Source: Collinsella sp. AF33-16 | GTDB lineage: Bacteria > Actinomycetota > Coriobacteriia > Coriobacteriales > Coriobacteriaceae | DNA length: 64,000 bases | Direction: 5' to 3' | NCBI RefSeq assembly: GCF_003475325.1 | Contig: NZ_QRQC01000015.1 | Coordinates: 7,293 to 71,292, forward strand | In this document: in pieces, positions 31,134 to 39,782 of the stretch | How positions within the stretch are numbered: position 1 is the stretch's first letter | How the letters are laid out: each line of letters starts with the position of its first letter | Translations under genes and position numbers: made by a program | The notes under the pieces: model-generated | What the model saw: the letters and a program-made list of their open reading frames with translations, nothing else | What the model was told of the DNA's origin: nothing | Database searches by the model: none

Positions 31134-32513
31134 TAGTAGTTGTTCGAGTCCAACAAGCCTCGCGCTGCTTGCTTGAGCCGCTCTATTTTGACACGCTTTG
31201 GTAAATCCACTCTTGCTAAACAAGTAATACTGTTTGATCGGCCGACCCAGCAGCGCGCTGCGCCGCTCGAGTGTTTCAAGAACATCGATATTTACGGGCT
31301 CGTTTCTCCATTTGCACTCACCAACGATGAGCTCCCCATCGGCGCCCTCTAACACAACGTCAATCTCTTCTTGCCGGCGCGTGTTCGGGTTCGTGCCCCA
31401 CCAAGAGCCGATTGCCTTGGGCAGCACATCCAGCTCGCTCTCAACAACCTGCCGCATCAACCACTGGCGGCATACCTCTTCAAATGCAGGACCTACAAAG
31501 GTGGACAAATCATGCTTGGCGATACGCGCGGCCACAGCGGCTCCGAGCCCCTCCTCAATTGTTCCTGCGTACTGTGGAACAAAACGATACCAAAACCTAA
31601 ACAGGTTATCGCAGATCCGATAGACTACCTGGCGTTTTGTTGCCTTTATAACAGGCGTGACGCGCTCAACGATTCGCAGCTCGATCAATGCGTCGAGCAG
31701 TCGCGCGACCTGTGGCGTTGCGAGGTGGGTAACATCGGCAATCTCTTTGGAGCGTACATAGCCGTTGGCAATGGCGGTTATGACGGCATTGTAGATAGCC
31801 GGGCTGCGGACCTCTTGCAGCAGATAGTTCTGGGGTTCGGCATACAAAAACGCATCTTGACGCAACAGCGCATGCTCAAGGTTCCATTGAGTGGAACGCG
31901 TGCCATCGAGCTGTGATAGATAGAGCGGCATCCCGCCAACAACGGAATACAGCTCGATGACCCTTTCGATGGGTGCGTCGGGAAGCATGAGCGCCGCGTC
32001 GAAGATGGTGAAGGGGTCAATGCGCAGCTGCATGGTGCGGCGTCCATAAAGAGGGCTTTGGTGTCCTAGTACCTGGTGTTCCATAAAGCTCATGGACGAC
32101 CCGCAGAGTACGAGGAACAGCTTGCTCGTGTCTTTATGTCGATCGATAAGCGTTTGCAGGCACGAAGAGATGCCCGGATCGCTCTCGGCGAGGTAGGGAT
32201 ACTCGTCAATAATCAGAACGATTCGCTCTGTCTTGGAGTGTTCGAAGACGGATTCGAGTGCAACCTGGATAGAGGGGAACGCTGCTCCTGCGGCGCTATC
32301 GCCAAGTATCTCGCGGCTGAGCAGCGCGAGATTTTCGCTTGCAACGGTTTGCTGCCCAGTAAAGAAGATCACATGGGGCTTGCCCTGTGTAAAGGCGTGA
32401 AGCAGGCTGGTTTTACCTACGCGACGCCTTCCATAGACTACAGCAAACTGAAAGGAACCCTTTTGATAGGCGGTTTCCAGGGATTCAAGCTCTTCCCGAC
32501 GTCCAACAAACAT
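31131..32513 (-). CDS. AAA ATPase with DUF234 nuclease-like domain
   Basis: A 460-residue ATPase of the archaeal-type (PF01637) family. P-loop: VVYGRRRVGKTSLLHAF (about 27-43). Walker B: RIVLIIDEYPYLAESD. A winged-helix segment follows (EIADVTHLATPQVARLLDAL). The C-terminal DUF234 domain has EEIDVVLEGADGELIVGECK, a D..ExK arrangement of the PD-(D/E)XK fold. Such proteins occur singly in many anaerobes and their role is unknown. A transposon- or phage-linked function has been suggested for relatives, but nothing here shows it. An inverted repeat sits just upstream of the start. Confidence 0.82.
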   Translation of the reverse strand: MFVGRREELESLETAYQKGSFQFAVVYGRRRVGKTSLLHAFTQGKPHVIFFTGQQTVASENLALLSREILGDSAAGAAFPSIQVALESVFEHSKTERIVLIIDEYPYLAESDPGISSCLQTLIDRHKDTSKLFLVLCGSSMSFMEHQVLGHQSPLYGRRTMQLRIDPFTIFDAALMLPDAPIERVIELYSVVGGMPLYLSQLDGTRSTQWNLEHALLRQDAFLYAEPQNYLLQEVRSPAIYNAVITAIANGYVRSKEIADVTHLATPQVARLLDALIELRIVERVTPVIKATKRQVVYRICDNLFRFWYRFVPQYAGTIEEGLGAAVAARIAKHDLSTFVGPAFEEVCRQWLMRQVVESELDVLPKAIGSWWGTNPNTRRQEEIDVVLEGADGELIVGECKWRNEPVNIDVLETLERRSALLGRPIKQYYLFSKSGFTKACQNRAAQASSARLVGLEQLL

Positions 32514-32523
32514 GATGTGCCTC

Positions 32524-32571
32524 GCTCATATACGTATTACTAACATATATATTACTAACACGTATATGAGC
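32524..32571. promoter_or_regulatory. Inverted repeat with nested direct repeats upstream of the ATPase gene
   Basis: GCTCATATACGT (32524-32535) and ACGTATATGAGC (32560-32571) are perfect 12-bp arms. Between and touching them, TATTACTAACA occurs twice 15 bases apart (32535-32545, 32550-32560). The site lies ten bases before the ATPase start and is AT-rich, so an operator is likely. Confidence 0.55.
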
Positions 32572-32615
32572 AACTTTCCACCCGTCAATCGGATGGCAAG
32601 GAAATGACAGCGTTT

Positions 32616-33974
32616 CTACTTAACGAGGCGCTTGAGTTTGGCATAGTCCTGAATTTGCTTTTTGCGCTTGGCGTTGAGGAGGTTGTTGAGGTCGAGCTTC
32701 TCAACGGTGCAGCGTTTGAGTAGCGCGGAGCTATCAAAGCCGTTTGACTCAATGTCTTCATCCAGATCGTGCTTGAGCTTGGTCCATTTATTGAGCTGCG
32801 AGCGCACGTAGGCCGCGGGACGTTCTATCTCGTTGGCGATGTCGCGTACGCTGGTGCCCGTTCCAAACAACTCGCGTATCTTTGCCGTCTCCTTGCGCGT
32901 GCGCTCATTTTTGGCATCGGTCTTGCATCGATCGCTGCAGTAGTGCCGTTTGACGCCACGATGCCCGGCAAGTGAATAGGCGCGTCCGCACTGCTCGCAA
33001 TAACCAATTTTGACGGTGCTCAGCTTGCGTGAAAAATCAAACCAGAGCCACGAGAGATAGCTGTCAAAGGAGAGGAACCCTGTGGACTCGTTACCCTGGA
33101 ACACATCCACGTGCGCGCCCGAGAGATGCGAGATCACGAGTGCCTGCACCAAAGCGGTGAGTGCATCGCAGTCATCATTTTCAAGTTCTTCGCGGCGCTC
33201 CTGGATATCTGCTTGAGGGTCGATTACATAGAAGCTCTCCTCGCTATTGCTGACCTTGAGTCGCGCTGAAATCTCCGAGCTGGAGTCTTCGTCCATGTAG
33301 AACATCGCCTGCAAAACACTGAAGTCATTGGCGGTGAGCTCGTGTTCAAAAGAGAGCACGTTGAGTGCAACGAGGGATTCTTCCTCGTCGATCATAAACA
33401 TAAAGGCGTAGAAATATCCCGCATCGGATTCGATTTTGCGCACGATGGGCAGGCTTTTGAATGAGTCGGTATAATCACCGCCCGCCCTCAGGATAGTGGT
33501 GTAGATCTTGAAGGATGACCCGTTTGCCGCGCAGGTCACCACTGATTTCTCGATTCTTTCCAATGCGGAGACCTTTGCGATTGTGCAGCTCCCGTTGAGG
33601 TATTCCTGGATGCGCATGGCAATAAGTGCTGCCATCGCGGCATTGGCCCAATCGCGTACGGATTCTATTGCGTGCTTGCCAAAAAGCGGCCCGGTCTGTT
33701 CGGCGTAATCAAGTACGTTAAAGAGGCTTGCGCGGAAGGGCTGCTCTTTAACGGCGGTGGGTTCGATGCATGATGCCAGCCTGATCAGATCGGCATGGCG
33801 CTCGCTGTGTGCGGGCCCTTCGTTGCTTTTGTTGCCGGCCAGCTCGGTGGGCATGTAGAGTTCAAAGACAAGCTGGGCCTCGCCAACGGGCCTATTGGGT
33901 TCGTTCTCTATGAGGTTGACTTTCTTGAACGGAATCGAACCTTCAACGGTGCGTGTTTGGGAGAACTCAAACAT
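32616..33974 (-). CDS. Unrecognised protein with C-terminal zinc finger and helix-turn-helix
   Basis: A 452-residue protein. The first ~320 residues show no family I know. A zinc finger GYCEQCGRAYSLAGHRG...HYCSDRCK (about 328-354) resembles the CGNR-type finger. It is followed by a basic helix and a resolvase-like HTH (IRELFGTGTSVRDIANEIER), then a basic tail (NAKRKKQIQDYAKLKRLVK). This suggests a DNA-binding regulator that senses something through the N-terminal region. It runs toward the ATPase gene on the same strand with ~100 bases between, so the two could be linked. Confidence 0.65.
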   Translation of the reverse strand: MFEFSQTRTVEGSIPFKKVNLIENEPNRPVGEAQLVFELYMPTELAGNKSNEGPAHSERHADLIRLASCIEPTAVKEQPFRASLFNVLDYAEQTGPLFGKHAIESVRDWANAAMAALIAMRIQEYLNGSCTIAKVSALERIEKSVVTCAANGSSFKIYTTILRAGGDYTDSFKSLPIVRKIESDAGYFYAFMFMIDEEESLVALNVLSFEHELTANDFSVLQAMFYMDEDSSSEISARLKVSNSEESFYVIDPQADIQERREELENDDCDALTALVQALVISHLSGAHVDVFQGNESTGFLSFDSYLSWLWFDFSRKLSTVKIGYCEQCGRAYSLAGHRGVKRHYCSDRCKTDAKNERTRKETAKIRELFGTGTSVRDIANEIERPAAYVRSQLNKWTKLKHDLDEDIESNGFDSSALLKRCTVEKLDLNNLLNAKRKKQIQDYAKLKRLVK

Positions 33975-34113
33975 TGTTACCCCTGTCTCTAGCTGCAGAT
34001 TTAATAGCGTAGCACGTTTAGGAAAATTACCCGGTCAAAATCTCTATATCGGATAAACGACAAATCGTATCTTGTGATCGTCAAGAAAAGGGGTAACGAG
34101 AAAGGACCCGATT

Positions 34114-34731
34114 ATGCATTGCAAACAGTGTGGAGCAGAGATTAACGACGGCGCCAAGTTCTGCGGCGTGTGCGGAACGCCTACGGTCGCGGCTGCGGCC
34201 AGTGCGGTGGGGGATGCGATTTACGTCGAGGCCCAGCCGATTGAGAGCCAGTCTGTCGAGGCTCAGTTTCAAGCGGCGGAGGATGCAGAGGCCGCTGCTT
34301 GCCTGCAGGATTCGCTTCACGAGTCCATCGGGTCGCTTGGGCGAGCAGCGGTGATTTCATTGCTCTATGTGCTCTTTTTCAATTACGTGCTGGGAGGTGG
34401 CTCGCTGGGACTTAACAATATGATTCCGCTGGCGCTGCTTCTGATTGGCCCCTGGAAGGTGATTATCTCGCTGTACCGCAGCGGTGTAAGGCTTCCCTTT
34501 GTCTATGGTAGCGGCATTATCGGTATCACGATTATGCTAATCGAGCTTGTGGTTCTCGTAGGCCTTCCTGTCGTGGTTCTGATGCTTTTTTACTGGTTGG
34601 GCAGCGTGATTCACGGGGCGGTTCCTGTTATTCCCGAATCGGTTCCGATGACGATCGTGGCGCTCTGGCCTATCGCCTCGGTTGCCAACATCATCTTCAA
34701 GGCAATCAAGCTGCACATGGTTCGCGCCTAG
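34114..34731 (+). CDS. Zinc-ribbon multi-helix membrane protein
   Basis: A 205-residue protein. The N-terminal zinc ribbon is MHCKQCGAEINDGAKFCGVC. A short linker leads to about four hydrophobic helices between residues ~75 and 200 (VISLLYVLFFNYVLGG, MIPLALLLIGPWKVIISLY, IIGITIMLIELVVLVGLPVV, IVALWPIASVANIIF). Role unknown. GAAAGGA is the ribosome site. It is one of several zinc-ribbon membrane genes in this region. Confidence 0.72.
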   Translation: MHCKQCGAEINDGAKFCGVCGTPTVAAAASAVGDAIYVEAQPIESQSVEAQFQAAEDAEAAACLQDSLHESIGSLGRAAVISLLYVLFFNYVLGGGSLGLNNMIPLALLLIGPWKVIISLYRSGVRLPFVYGSGIIGITIMLIELVVLVGLPVVVLMLFYWLGSVIHGAVPVIPESVPMTIVALWPIASVANIIFKAIKLHMVRA

Positions 34732-34881
34732 CAAGTAGCCCGTCGCATGCCTTCCGCATGGGGCCAGGCGAATTTGAAAGGTGAAAGAAAAGGCTTACAG
34801 TCGAGCAAATTGTTCCTGGGCCTTTCCTGTTTGCAGGCTGTGGGCTACCGTTTCGATATGCTGAAGTTCTAGGGGGGATTT

Positions 34882-36375
34882 ATGTACTGCGCAAGCTGCG
34901 GGGCAAAGATCAAAGACGGGGCGCGATTCTGTTCCGCATGCGGAAAACCGTTGGATGTGGATGATGCGCCGGCGAATGCTCAGCAGCCGCTTCCTTCAGG
35001 TACACCAAAGGTATCTGCTGATAGAAAAGCGACAAGCGATCCTGCTGCATCTCGTGCAGAGAGCGCTTCTCCGGCGCCCTCTGATCATATGTCCTTTGCG
35101 GCCTTTATGATGCAGCGTCGGCAGATCGGCCGTTTTGCTGTGCCTACGTTTGTCACCATTCTTGCAGCAATCATCTTTACCGCTGGTGTCGCTTACGCCC
35201 TGGCCAAAGCTTACGAAGCCTTTGTGCTGCCTCAAGCGCAGCAGCAGGAGCAGCCGGCTGCAGTCGAGGAGAAGTCGTCTAAAAAGAAAGTCGCGGCAAC
35301 AAACAAGAAAGCACGCAGGGCTTACGAGGGCGTGGTTGCGCGTTACGAGGACTTTGCGGGCTATTGCGAGCGGAAGGGGGCTGGTGCTGCCAGCTACGAC
35401 GACTGGGCCCAGGGACGCGGTGATGATTCTGGACTGGGGCAGATATTCGTTTATAACAACCAGACTGCCCCCGGCTTTTTAAGCTACTACTATGCTTTCG
35501 ATGATTTGAATGGCGACGGAATTGACGAGCTGCTTGTTGGGTTTGTCGATGCGCAGAACGATATTTCGGCGATTGTGGGTGCCTACTGCTTTGTTGATGG
35601 AGAGGCCGTTTCGGTTATGCCTTCGTCAGAGATGGTAGAAGGCTCCAGCAATATGACGAATCAGTATGACGGTTTTATTGCTCAGGGTGAGAGCCAAGTC
35701 ATTACTGTCTGTAAGGACGGCATCGTTAAATTTACTTGTAGTCAGGATTGTAACCAGGCAGATTTCTATATTTCGCTTACTGCAAAGGGTCCTGAGGTCG
35801 TAGACGCGGTGCAAATTCAAAATAAGGAATTCGATAGGCAGAATGGCGCCTACTTGGTGAGGACCGTTGAGGATGGTGGCAAACCGCAGGAGGCGATGGT
35901 CCAGGGGCGTGAGGAAGCGTGCAGAATTCTTGACGAGCTCGCCGGGAAGTATCCGGAGGCCGACATTGAAATGCCGTCCGCAAGCAGCGATATGTGGAAG
36001 GCATTCAAAGGGGTGGAGCCTTCGGAGGGCTCTTTGAAGGACGGCTCTGGCACTGCGGACGATCGATCTGGCGCATCTCAAGCACCATCTGAAGCGGCAT
36101 CCGATAGCAGCGACGATGGGGAGGCCGCTGCGCGCGGCGATGGCGTGATCGCCGACATGGATGCGTTCATTGCAAACGCCAAGCGCGAGTTGATTGTGCC
36201 AGATGACGCCTCTATTGCGTACAAGGTCGCTGATAAGCCAAACTATTGGGAGGGGGCGGCAACGTACGTTTGGTACGTCGAGTTTTATAAAGACGGAAAG
36301 GTCGTAGCGTCTGCGGAATGCGGCTCCGAAGGGTACCCATGTCGGTCGATTATGGCCTATCACGAGAGCTGGTAA
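34882..36375 (+). CDS. Zinc-ribbon membrane protein with calcium-loop-like motif
   Basis: A 497-residue protein. The zinc ribbon (MYCASCGAKIKDGARFCSAC) is followed by a linker, the segment FMMQRRQIGRFAVPTF, a helix (about 92-112) and an outside domain with YAFDDLNGDGIDELLVGFVD. A Ser/Asp-rich linker (about 390-420) leads to a small C-terminal domain (WEGAATYVWYVEFYKDGKVV). The zinc ribbon plus FMxxR-helix part matches the 28251 gene and the loop motif matches the 29470 gene. It looks like a recombined member of one family. A GGGGGG run precedes the ATG. Confidence 0.72.
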   Translation: MYCASCGAKIKDGARFCSACGKPLDVDDAPANAQQPLPSGTPKVSADRKATSDPAASRAESASPAPSDHMSFAAFMMQRRQIGRFAVPTFVTILAAIIFTAGVAYALAKAYEAFVLPQAQQQEQPAAVEEKSSKKKVAATNKKARRAYEGVVARYEDFAGYCERKGAGAASYDDWAQGRGDDSGLGQIFVYNNQTAPGFLSYYYAFDDLNGDGIDELLVGFVDAQNDISAIVGAYCFVDGEAVSVMPSSEMVEGSSNMTNQYDGFIAQGESQVITVCKDGIVKFTCSQDCNQADFYISLTAKGPEVVDAVQIQNKEFDRQNGAYLVRTVEDGGKPQEAMVQGREEACRILDELAGKYPEADIEMPSASSDMWKAFKGVEPSEGSLKDGSGTADDRSGASQAPSEAASDSSDDGEAAARGDGVIADMDAFIANAKRELIVPDDASIAYKVADKPNYWEGAATYVWYVEFYKDGKVVASAECGSEGYPCRSIMAYHESW

Positions 36376-36758
36376 CTTTAACCGAGCCGTTTTGGCATTA
36401 CAGCGCGCGCAGCTCTTATGCCTTTCCCCTTGTTCCATCCGACGAGTTTAGTTGCGGCTAAAACGGACGTTACGAAGAGCTGACCGAGAGGCCGAACGCG
36501 CTCGCCCGCTCAGCGGGTATGCCCCAAAAGGGCATCTGGGGTTCGAACCCTCCCGGTTCTTCGTCAGTTGACCAAAGGTGCGACATTATTGCCGCTCATC
36601 GGGGGTGGCTAAATGAGATGACTTGAGGGCTATAATTAGCCAAGCTAAGTTGGGGACAGATTGAGGCGCACAGGCTTTCGATGCGCCTGTCGACTCGGCA
36701 GTTCACAATTTATTAGACACGCGGAACGCGTGGTTTGGGATTAACGAAAGGAATCAGC
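36376..36758. other. Intergenic region with tRNA-like gene
   Basis: Besides the tRNA-like sequence it holds a -10-like TATAAT (about 36632), GGGGACAG at 36653-36660, and a hairpin AGGCGCA / TGCGCCT (36664-36670 with 36682-36688) ahead of the SPFH gene. Confidence 0.4.
36474..36564 (+). tRNA. tRNA-Ser(GCU)-like gene, unusual or degenerate
   Basis: The sequence aligns along its length with a bacterial tRNA-Ser. GAAGAGC pairs with GTTCTTC (one G-U), with GGTTCGAAC in the T arm, a long variable hairpin ATGCCC/GGGCAT, and an anticodon stem CTCGC/GCGGG enclosing CCGCTCA, giving anticodon GCU. Odd points: position 33 is C instead of the near-universal U; position 37 is C; the D stem has two mismatches; the acceptor can extend to nine pairs (GAAGAGCTG with CGGTTCTTC). 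CCA is not encoded. It may be a pseudogene, or an allo-tRNA-like molecule with a 9-bp acceptor. Confidence 0.5.
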
Positions 36759-38135
36759 ATGTCACTGTTCCATAGCGATAACGAAAAGGAAGAAAGGCAC
36801 AGCGGAATTCTCGGTGCCTTTTCTGTCGACAATATCAAATGGGAGCCTGGCAACGACGAAGATGCCTCGCTTGTCTCATTCCGCTATCCCTACGAGGATT
36901 TTCCCAACGGGTCCTATCTTCAGGTTGCGCAATCGCAGATTGCCGTTTTTACCAACAATATGGGGGCGGGCAGTTCTACTGACGCTACGGGTGCCGGCGA
37001 TTCTCAGGTAAGCGTGTTTGTCGGTCCGTGCAAGATCAAGCTCGACACGGGAGACAGCCGATTCGCCCCGTTCCGCAATGCCGCCCATTCGCTTACCGGC
37101 GGTAGCTCGGCGTTTCATTCCGTTGTGTACTTTATCAATACTAACTACATGAACGAGCTGCGCTGGGGCACGACCGAGCCCATCATTGTCCAAGACCCTG
37201 AGGAAGACGTCAACGTTCATGTTCGCGCCTTCGGTTTGTTTGGCGCGCATATCGAGCAGAATGACTCGAGCCTGGTTCCCATTCAGGTGAGGAAGTTCCT
37301 CGTTAAGGTCGTGGGCACGCGAGATCGCTATACGCGAGAAGAACTTACTTCCTTTATGCGGGCAAAAATCCTTGAGTATGTTCCTGACCTGCTTGCCAAG
37401 GCGATTGTTGACCAGGAGGTTTCCGTTCTTAAAATTGCGACGCATCTGAGCGACTTCTCGTCTCAGATGCAGGGCAAGCTCGTTAACTATTTCGATGAGT
37501 TTGGTCTCACGCTCGATAACTTCTCGTTCAACAGCATCAAGCCCTTCGAAGAGGATCTTGCTGCCATCAACGAGATGAAGATCCAGCGTAAGCGGAGCAT
37601 TCTCGAGGCGCAGGGTAACGCTGCCCAGATGGACATCGAGTCCGAGGCACTTGCCAGGAAGCGTGCGCGCGAAGGCTACAACTATCAGCAGGAGCGCGGC
37701 ATGGACGTAATGGAGAGTGCTGCGGGCAATGAGGGGAGTGCCGCATCGGGCCTCATGGGAGCCGGCATGGGACTCGGCATGGGCGTTGGCATGGGCGGTG
37801 CATTTGGAGCTGGCTTCTCCAACTTGGCCAACCAGGCCATGGGCGCTGTTGCTCCCATGGTTGGAACGGCTTCCGCGTCCGCAGGTATGCAAAACGGTCC
37901 CGTGTGTCCCAGTTGCGGAAACGTTAATCCGATGGGTGCTAAGTTCTGCCTGGAATGCGGACAAAAGCTCGAGCAGGGTGTTGCGTGTTTGGCGTGTGGG
38001 CATCTTAACCCGGTCGGTGCCAAGTTCTGCCTGGAATGCGGGAACCGGTTGATCTCGCCAAGGTGCCCGAGCTGCGGAGCCGAGTTGCCCGAAGGGACCA
38101 AATTCTGCCCCGATTGTGGAACTAAGATCCAATAA
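36759..38135 (+). CDS. SPFH/virion-core-like protein with C-terminal zinc ribbons (YdjI-like)
   Basis: A 458-residue protein. The SPFH/Band 7-type domain (about 25-300) includes YPYEDFPNGSYLQVAQSQIA and VNVHVRAFGLFGAHIE. It is followed by a helical segment (EEDLAAINEMKIQRKRSILE), a Gly/Met-rich stretch (about 325-375) and zinc ribbons: CPSCGNVNPMGAKFCLECG, CLACGHLNPVGAKFCLECG, CPSCGAELPEGTKFCPDCG. This matches the COG4260 type seen as B. subtilis YdjI. Such proteins form membrane-associated scaffolds with PspA in envelope stress, but no PspA gene is in this window. The ATG at 36759 has AAAGGA upstream. It heads a five-gene operon with gaps of 12, 54, 72 and 41 bases. Confidence 0.82.
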   Translation: MSLFHSDNEKEERHSGILGAFSVDNIKWEPGNDEDASLVSFRYPYEDFPNGSYLQVAQSQIAVFTNNMGAGSSTDATGAGDSQVSVFVGPCKIKLDTGDSRFAPFRNAAHSLTGGSSAFHSVVYFINTNYMNELRWGTTEPIIVQDPEEDVNVHVRAFGLFGAHIEQNDSSLVPIQVRKFLVKVVGTRDRYTREELTSFMRAKILEYVPDLLAKAIVDQEVSVLKIATHLSDFSSQMQGKLVNYFDEFGLTLDNFSFNSIKPFEEDLAAINEMKIQRKRSILEAQGNAAQMDIESEALARKRAREGYNYQQERGMDVMESAAGNEGSAASGLMGAGMGLGMGVGMGGAFGAGFSNLANQAMGAVAPMVGTASASAGMQNGPVCPSCGNVNPMGAKFCLECGQKLEQGVACLACGHLNPVGAKFCLECGNRLISPRCPSCGAELPEGTKFCPDCGTKIQ

Positions 38136-38147
38136 GGAGAAACAAAG

Positions 38148-38849
38148 ATGAACGGTTCTGTTAAACGTGTCATTTTGGGCGAGGCAATCGTCTTGGTGGC
38201 GTGGCTTGTAATCATGTTTGTCTGCAAAAACGCGCTGATGAACCCTATCGTCTTTGCTATGTCGCTTGGCTTTGGGGTTTTGGCTTTTGCGGCGGCTTCG
38301 ATTTCGGCTGCCATGTCCGATAAGCAGTCCACGGTCAAAAGCACGACCGAAATCCATTATTTGCCGGTCGCATCCAGCTGTGCCTACTTTGTCGTTGCCC
38401 TTCTGGCCAACACGTACTTTGTGTTTGCGGCATATGGGTGGGGCGGCAGCATGATTCCAGTCGTCGTAAACGTTGTCCTTCTTGCTGTGCTTGTCCTTGT
38501 GCAGATGGGTCTAAGCTTCAATGGCCGCCAGGTTGACCAAAAGGTTGCTGCCGTGGCCGCAAAGACGGTCCAAACGGCGCAGTTCGGATCGTATGTGGGA
38601 CAGCTCCTCGCCGTGGCGCAGGACGCTCAGGTCAAAGCCGAACTCAAAGCGCTTAAGGATGACATCTCCTTTAGTTCCAACATGTCGCAACCCCATGTTC
38701 AAGAGATCGAGCGACAGTTCTCCGCCGCGCTTGAGGCGGTCTCGAATTCCATGAGTGCCGATGAGCCGGCAGATGTTACGGTTGGCCTTGTCCATGATGC
38801 GCGCAATATCTGGAAAAAGCGCAATGCGGCGCTGACCGCTGTCAAATAA
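38148..38849 (+). CDS. Membrane protein of the SPFH operon
   Basis: A 233-residue protein with four hydrophobic helices in the first ~130 residues (VILGEAIVLVAWLVIMFVC, FAMSLGFGVLAFAAASISAA, ASSCAYFVVALLANTYFVFA, PVVVNVVLLAVLVLVQMGL). A cytoplasmic helical tail follows (KTVQTAQFGSYVGQLLAVAQ to the end). It begins 12 bases after the SPFH gene with AAGGAG. The function is unknown; position suggests it anchors or assembles the SPFH complex. Confidence 0.75.
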   Translation: MNGSVKRVILGEAIVLVAWLVIMFVCKNALMNPIVFAMSLGFGVLAFAAASISAAMSDKQSTVKSTTEIHYLPVASSCAYFVVALLANTYFVFAAYGWGGSMIPVVVNVVLLAVLVLVQMGLSFNGRQVDQKVAAVAAKTVQTAQFGSYVGQLLAVAQDAQVKAELKALKDDISFSSNMSQPHVQEIERQFSAALEAVSNSMSADEPADVTVGLVHDARNIWKKRNAALTAVK

Positions 38850-38903
38850 GGGCTCGCGCTGCTTTTTGCCAGGGCACTTTGATGGTTGAAGTGGGGGAAG
38901 CTA

Positions 38904-39710
38904 TTGGAAATCAACGGTATAACTTGTGAGGGCTGCGGCAGCACCGATGTCGAGTTTGACCCCGCAACTCGAAAGGTTCATTGCAACCAGTGCGGTCGCG
39001 AGATGTACTATTCGCGGGCGCGTCTGGGGGCCACGGGCAAAATCGCGTTTGCCAAGGACAATGCCATCAAGTTTTTTAAGGGTGGTAACTTTCCGGAGGC
39101 CCGCAAATTTGCCGCGGACGTGCTCAATATGATGCAAGACAACGCGGCAGCACAGTTTATGGTTGCGTACTGCGATGAGTTTTGCGAAGGTCTTTCGGGT
39201 TCGATGACGGTTTTCTTTAAAAGGGCCGAAGATATCCCTCTCGAATATGACGAAGTGCGTGACTTGATCGACTTGTTTGAGTCGACGCTCTACAACATGC
39301 GTGACTTTGAGGTTCAGATGGTATCGCTCGTGGTCGCCAATATGCAGAGCATGGAGGATCGGTCTCGGCTTGAGAGCTTTATCGATGCTGTGTGCCCGTT
39401 CTGCATAGCGCGGTATGCTTCGGAAGACTTTATGACCGCAGAGCGGGAGAGCTTCTATCAAGATATCGCCGCCAACTGCAACATACCCAAAACGTGTCTC
39501 GCACTACTCAAGGGCATTAGAGAGAACCCCGGGTCCCCCTATAAAAATGGTTCGTTTGCGTTACGAAGAAGGACCTCGTACTTTCTCGAACACTATGTGG
39601 AGCCCGTCGGGCGCATCGTCAATTCGATGAAGGCAAGCCAATACAAACAGAAGTTTCTTGTGGCCTATCAGCAGGTGTCCGAGCAATACCGAAGCATGGC
39701 CTCTCAATAA
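38904..39710 (+). CDS. Zinc-ribbon helical protein of the SPFH operon
   Basis: A 268-residue soluble protein beginning at TTG 38904 with GGGGGAAG upstream; another TTG at 38886 is possible. The N-terminal TFIIB-like zinc ribbon is CEGCGSTDVEFDP and CNQCGREM. Helical, TPR-like sequence follows (IKFFKGGNFPEARKFAADVL). B. subtilis YdjG, a PspA partner, also begins with a zinc ribbon, so a related role is possible. That comparison is from memory of the architecture, not an alignment. Confidence 0.72.
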   Translation: MEINGITCEGCGSTDVEFDPATRKVHCNQCGREMYYSRARLGATGKIAFAKDNAIKFFKGGNFPEARKFAADVLNMMQDNAAAQFMVAYCDEFCEGLSGSMTVFFKRAEDIPLEYDEVRDLIDLFESTLYNMRDFEVQMVSLVVANMQSMEDRSRLESFIDAVCPFCIARYASEDFMTAERESFYQDIAANCNIPKTCLALLKGIRENPGSPYKNGSFALRRRTSYFLEHYVEPVGRIVNSMKASQYKQKFLVAYQQVSEQYRSMASQ

Positions 39711-39782
39711 AGCGGATGGCGGGTGCTTACTCGCTTAAAGCTATTGGATGATCTAAACAGTTCAAACTGAAAGGTGGTACAG

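Noticed and set aside
36474..36564. Selenocysteine tRNA (anticodon UCA)
   Set aside because: UCA can be read only with a weaker anticodon stem; position-by-position the sequence aligns with tRNA-Ser(GCU).
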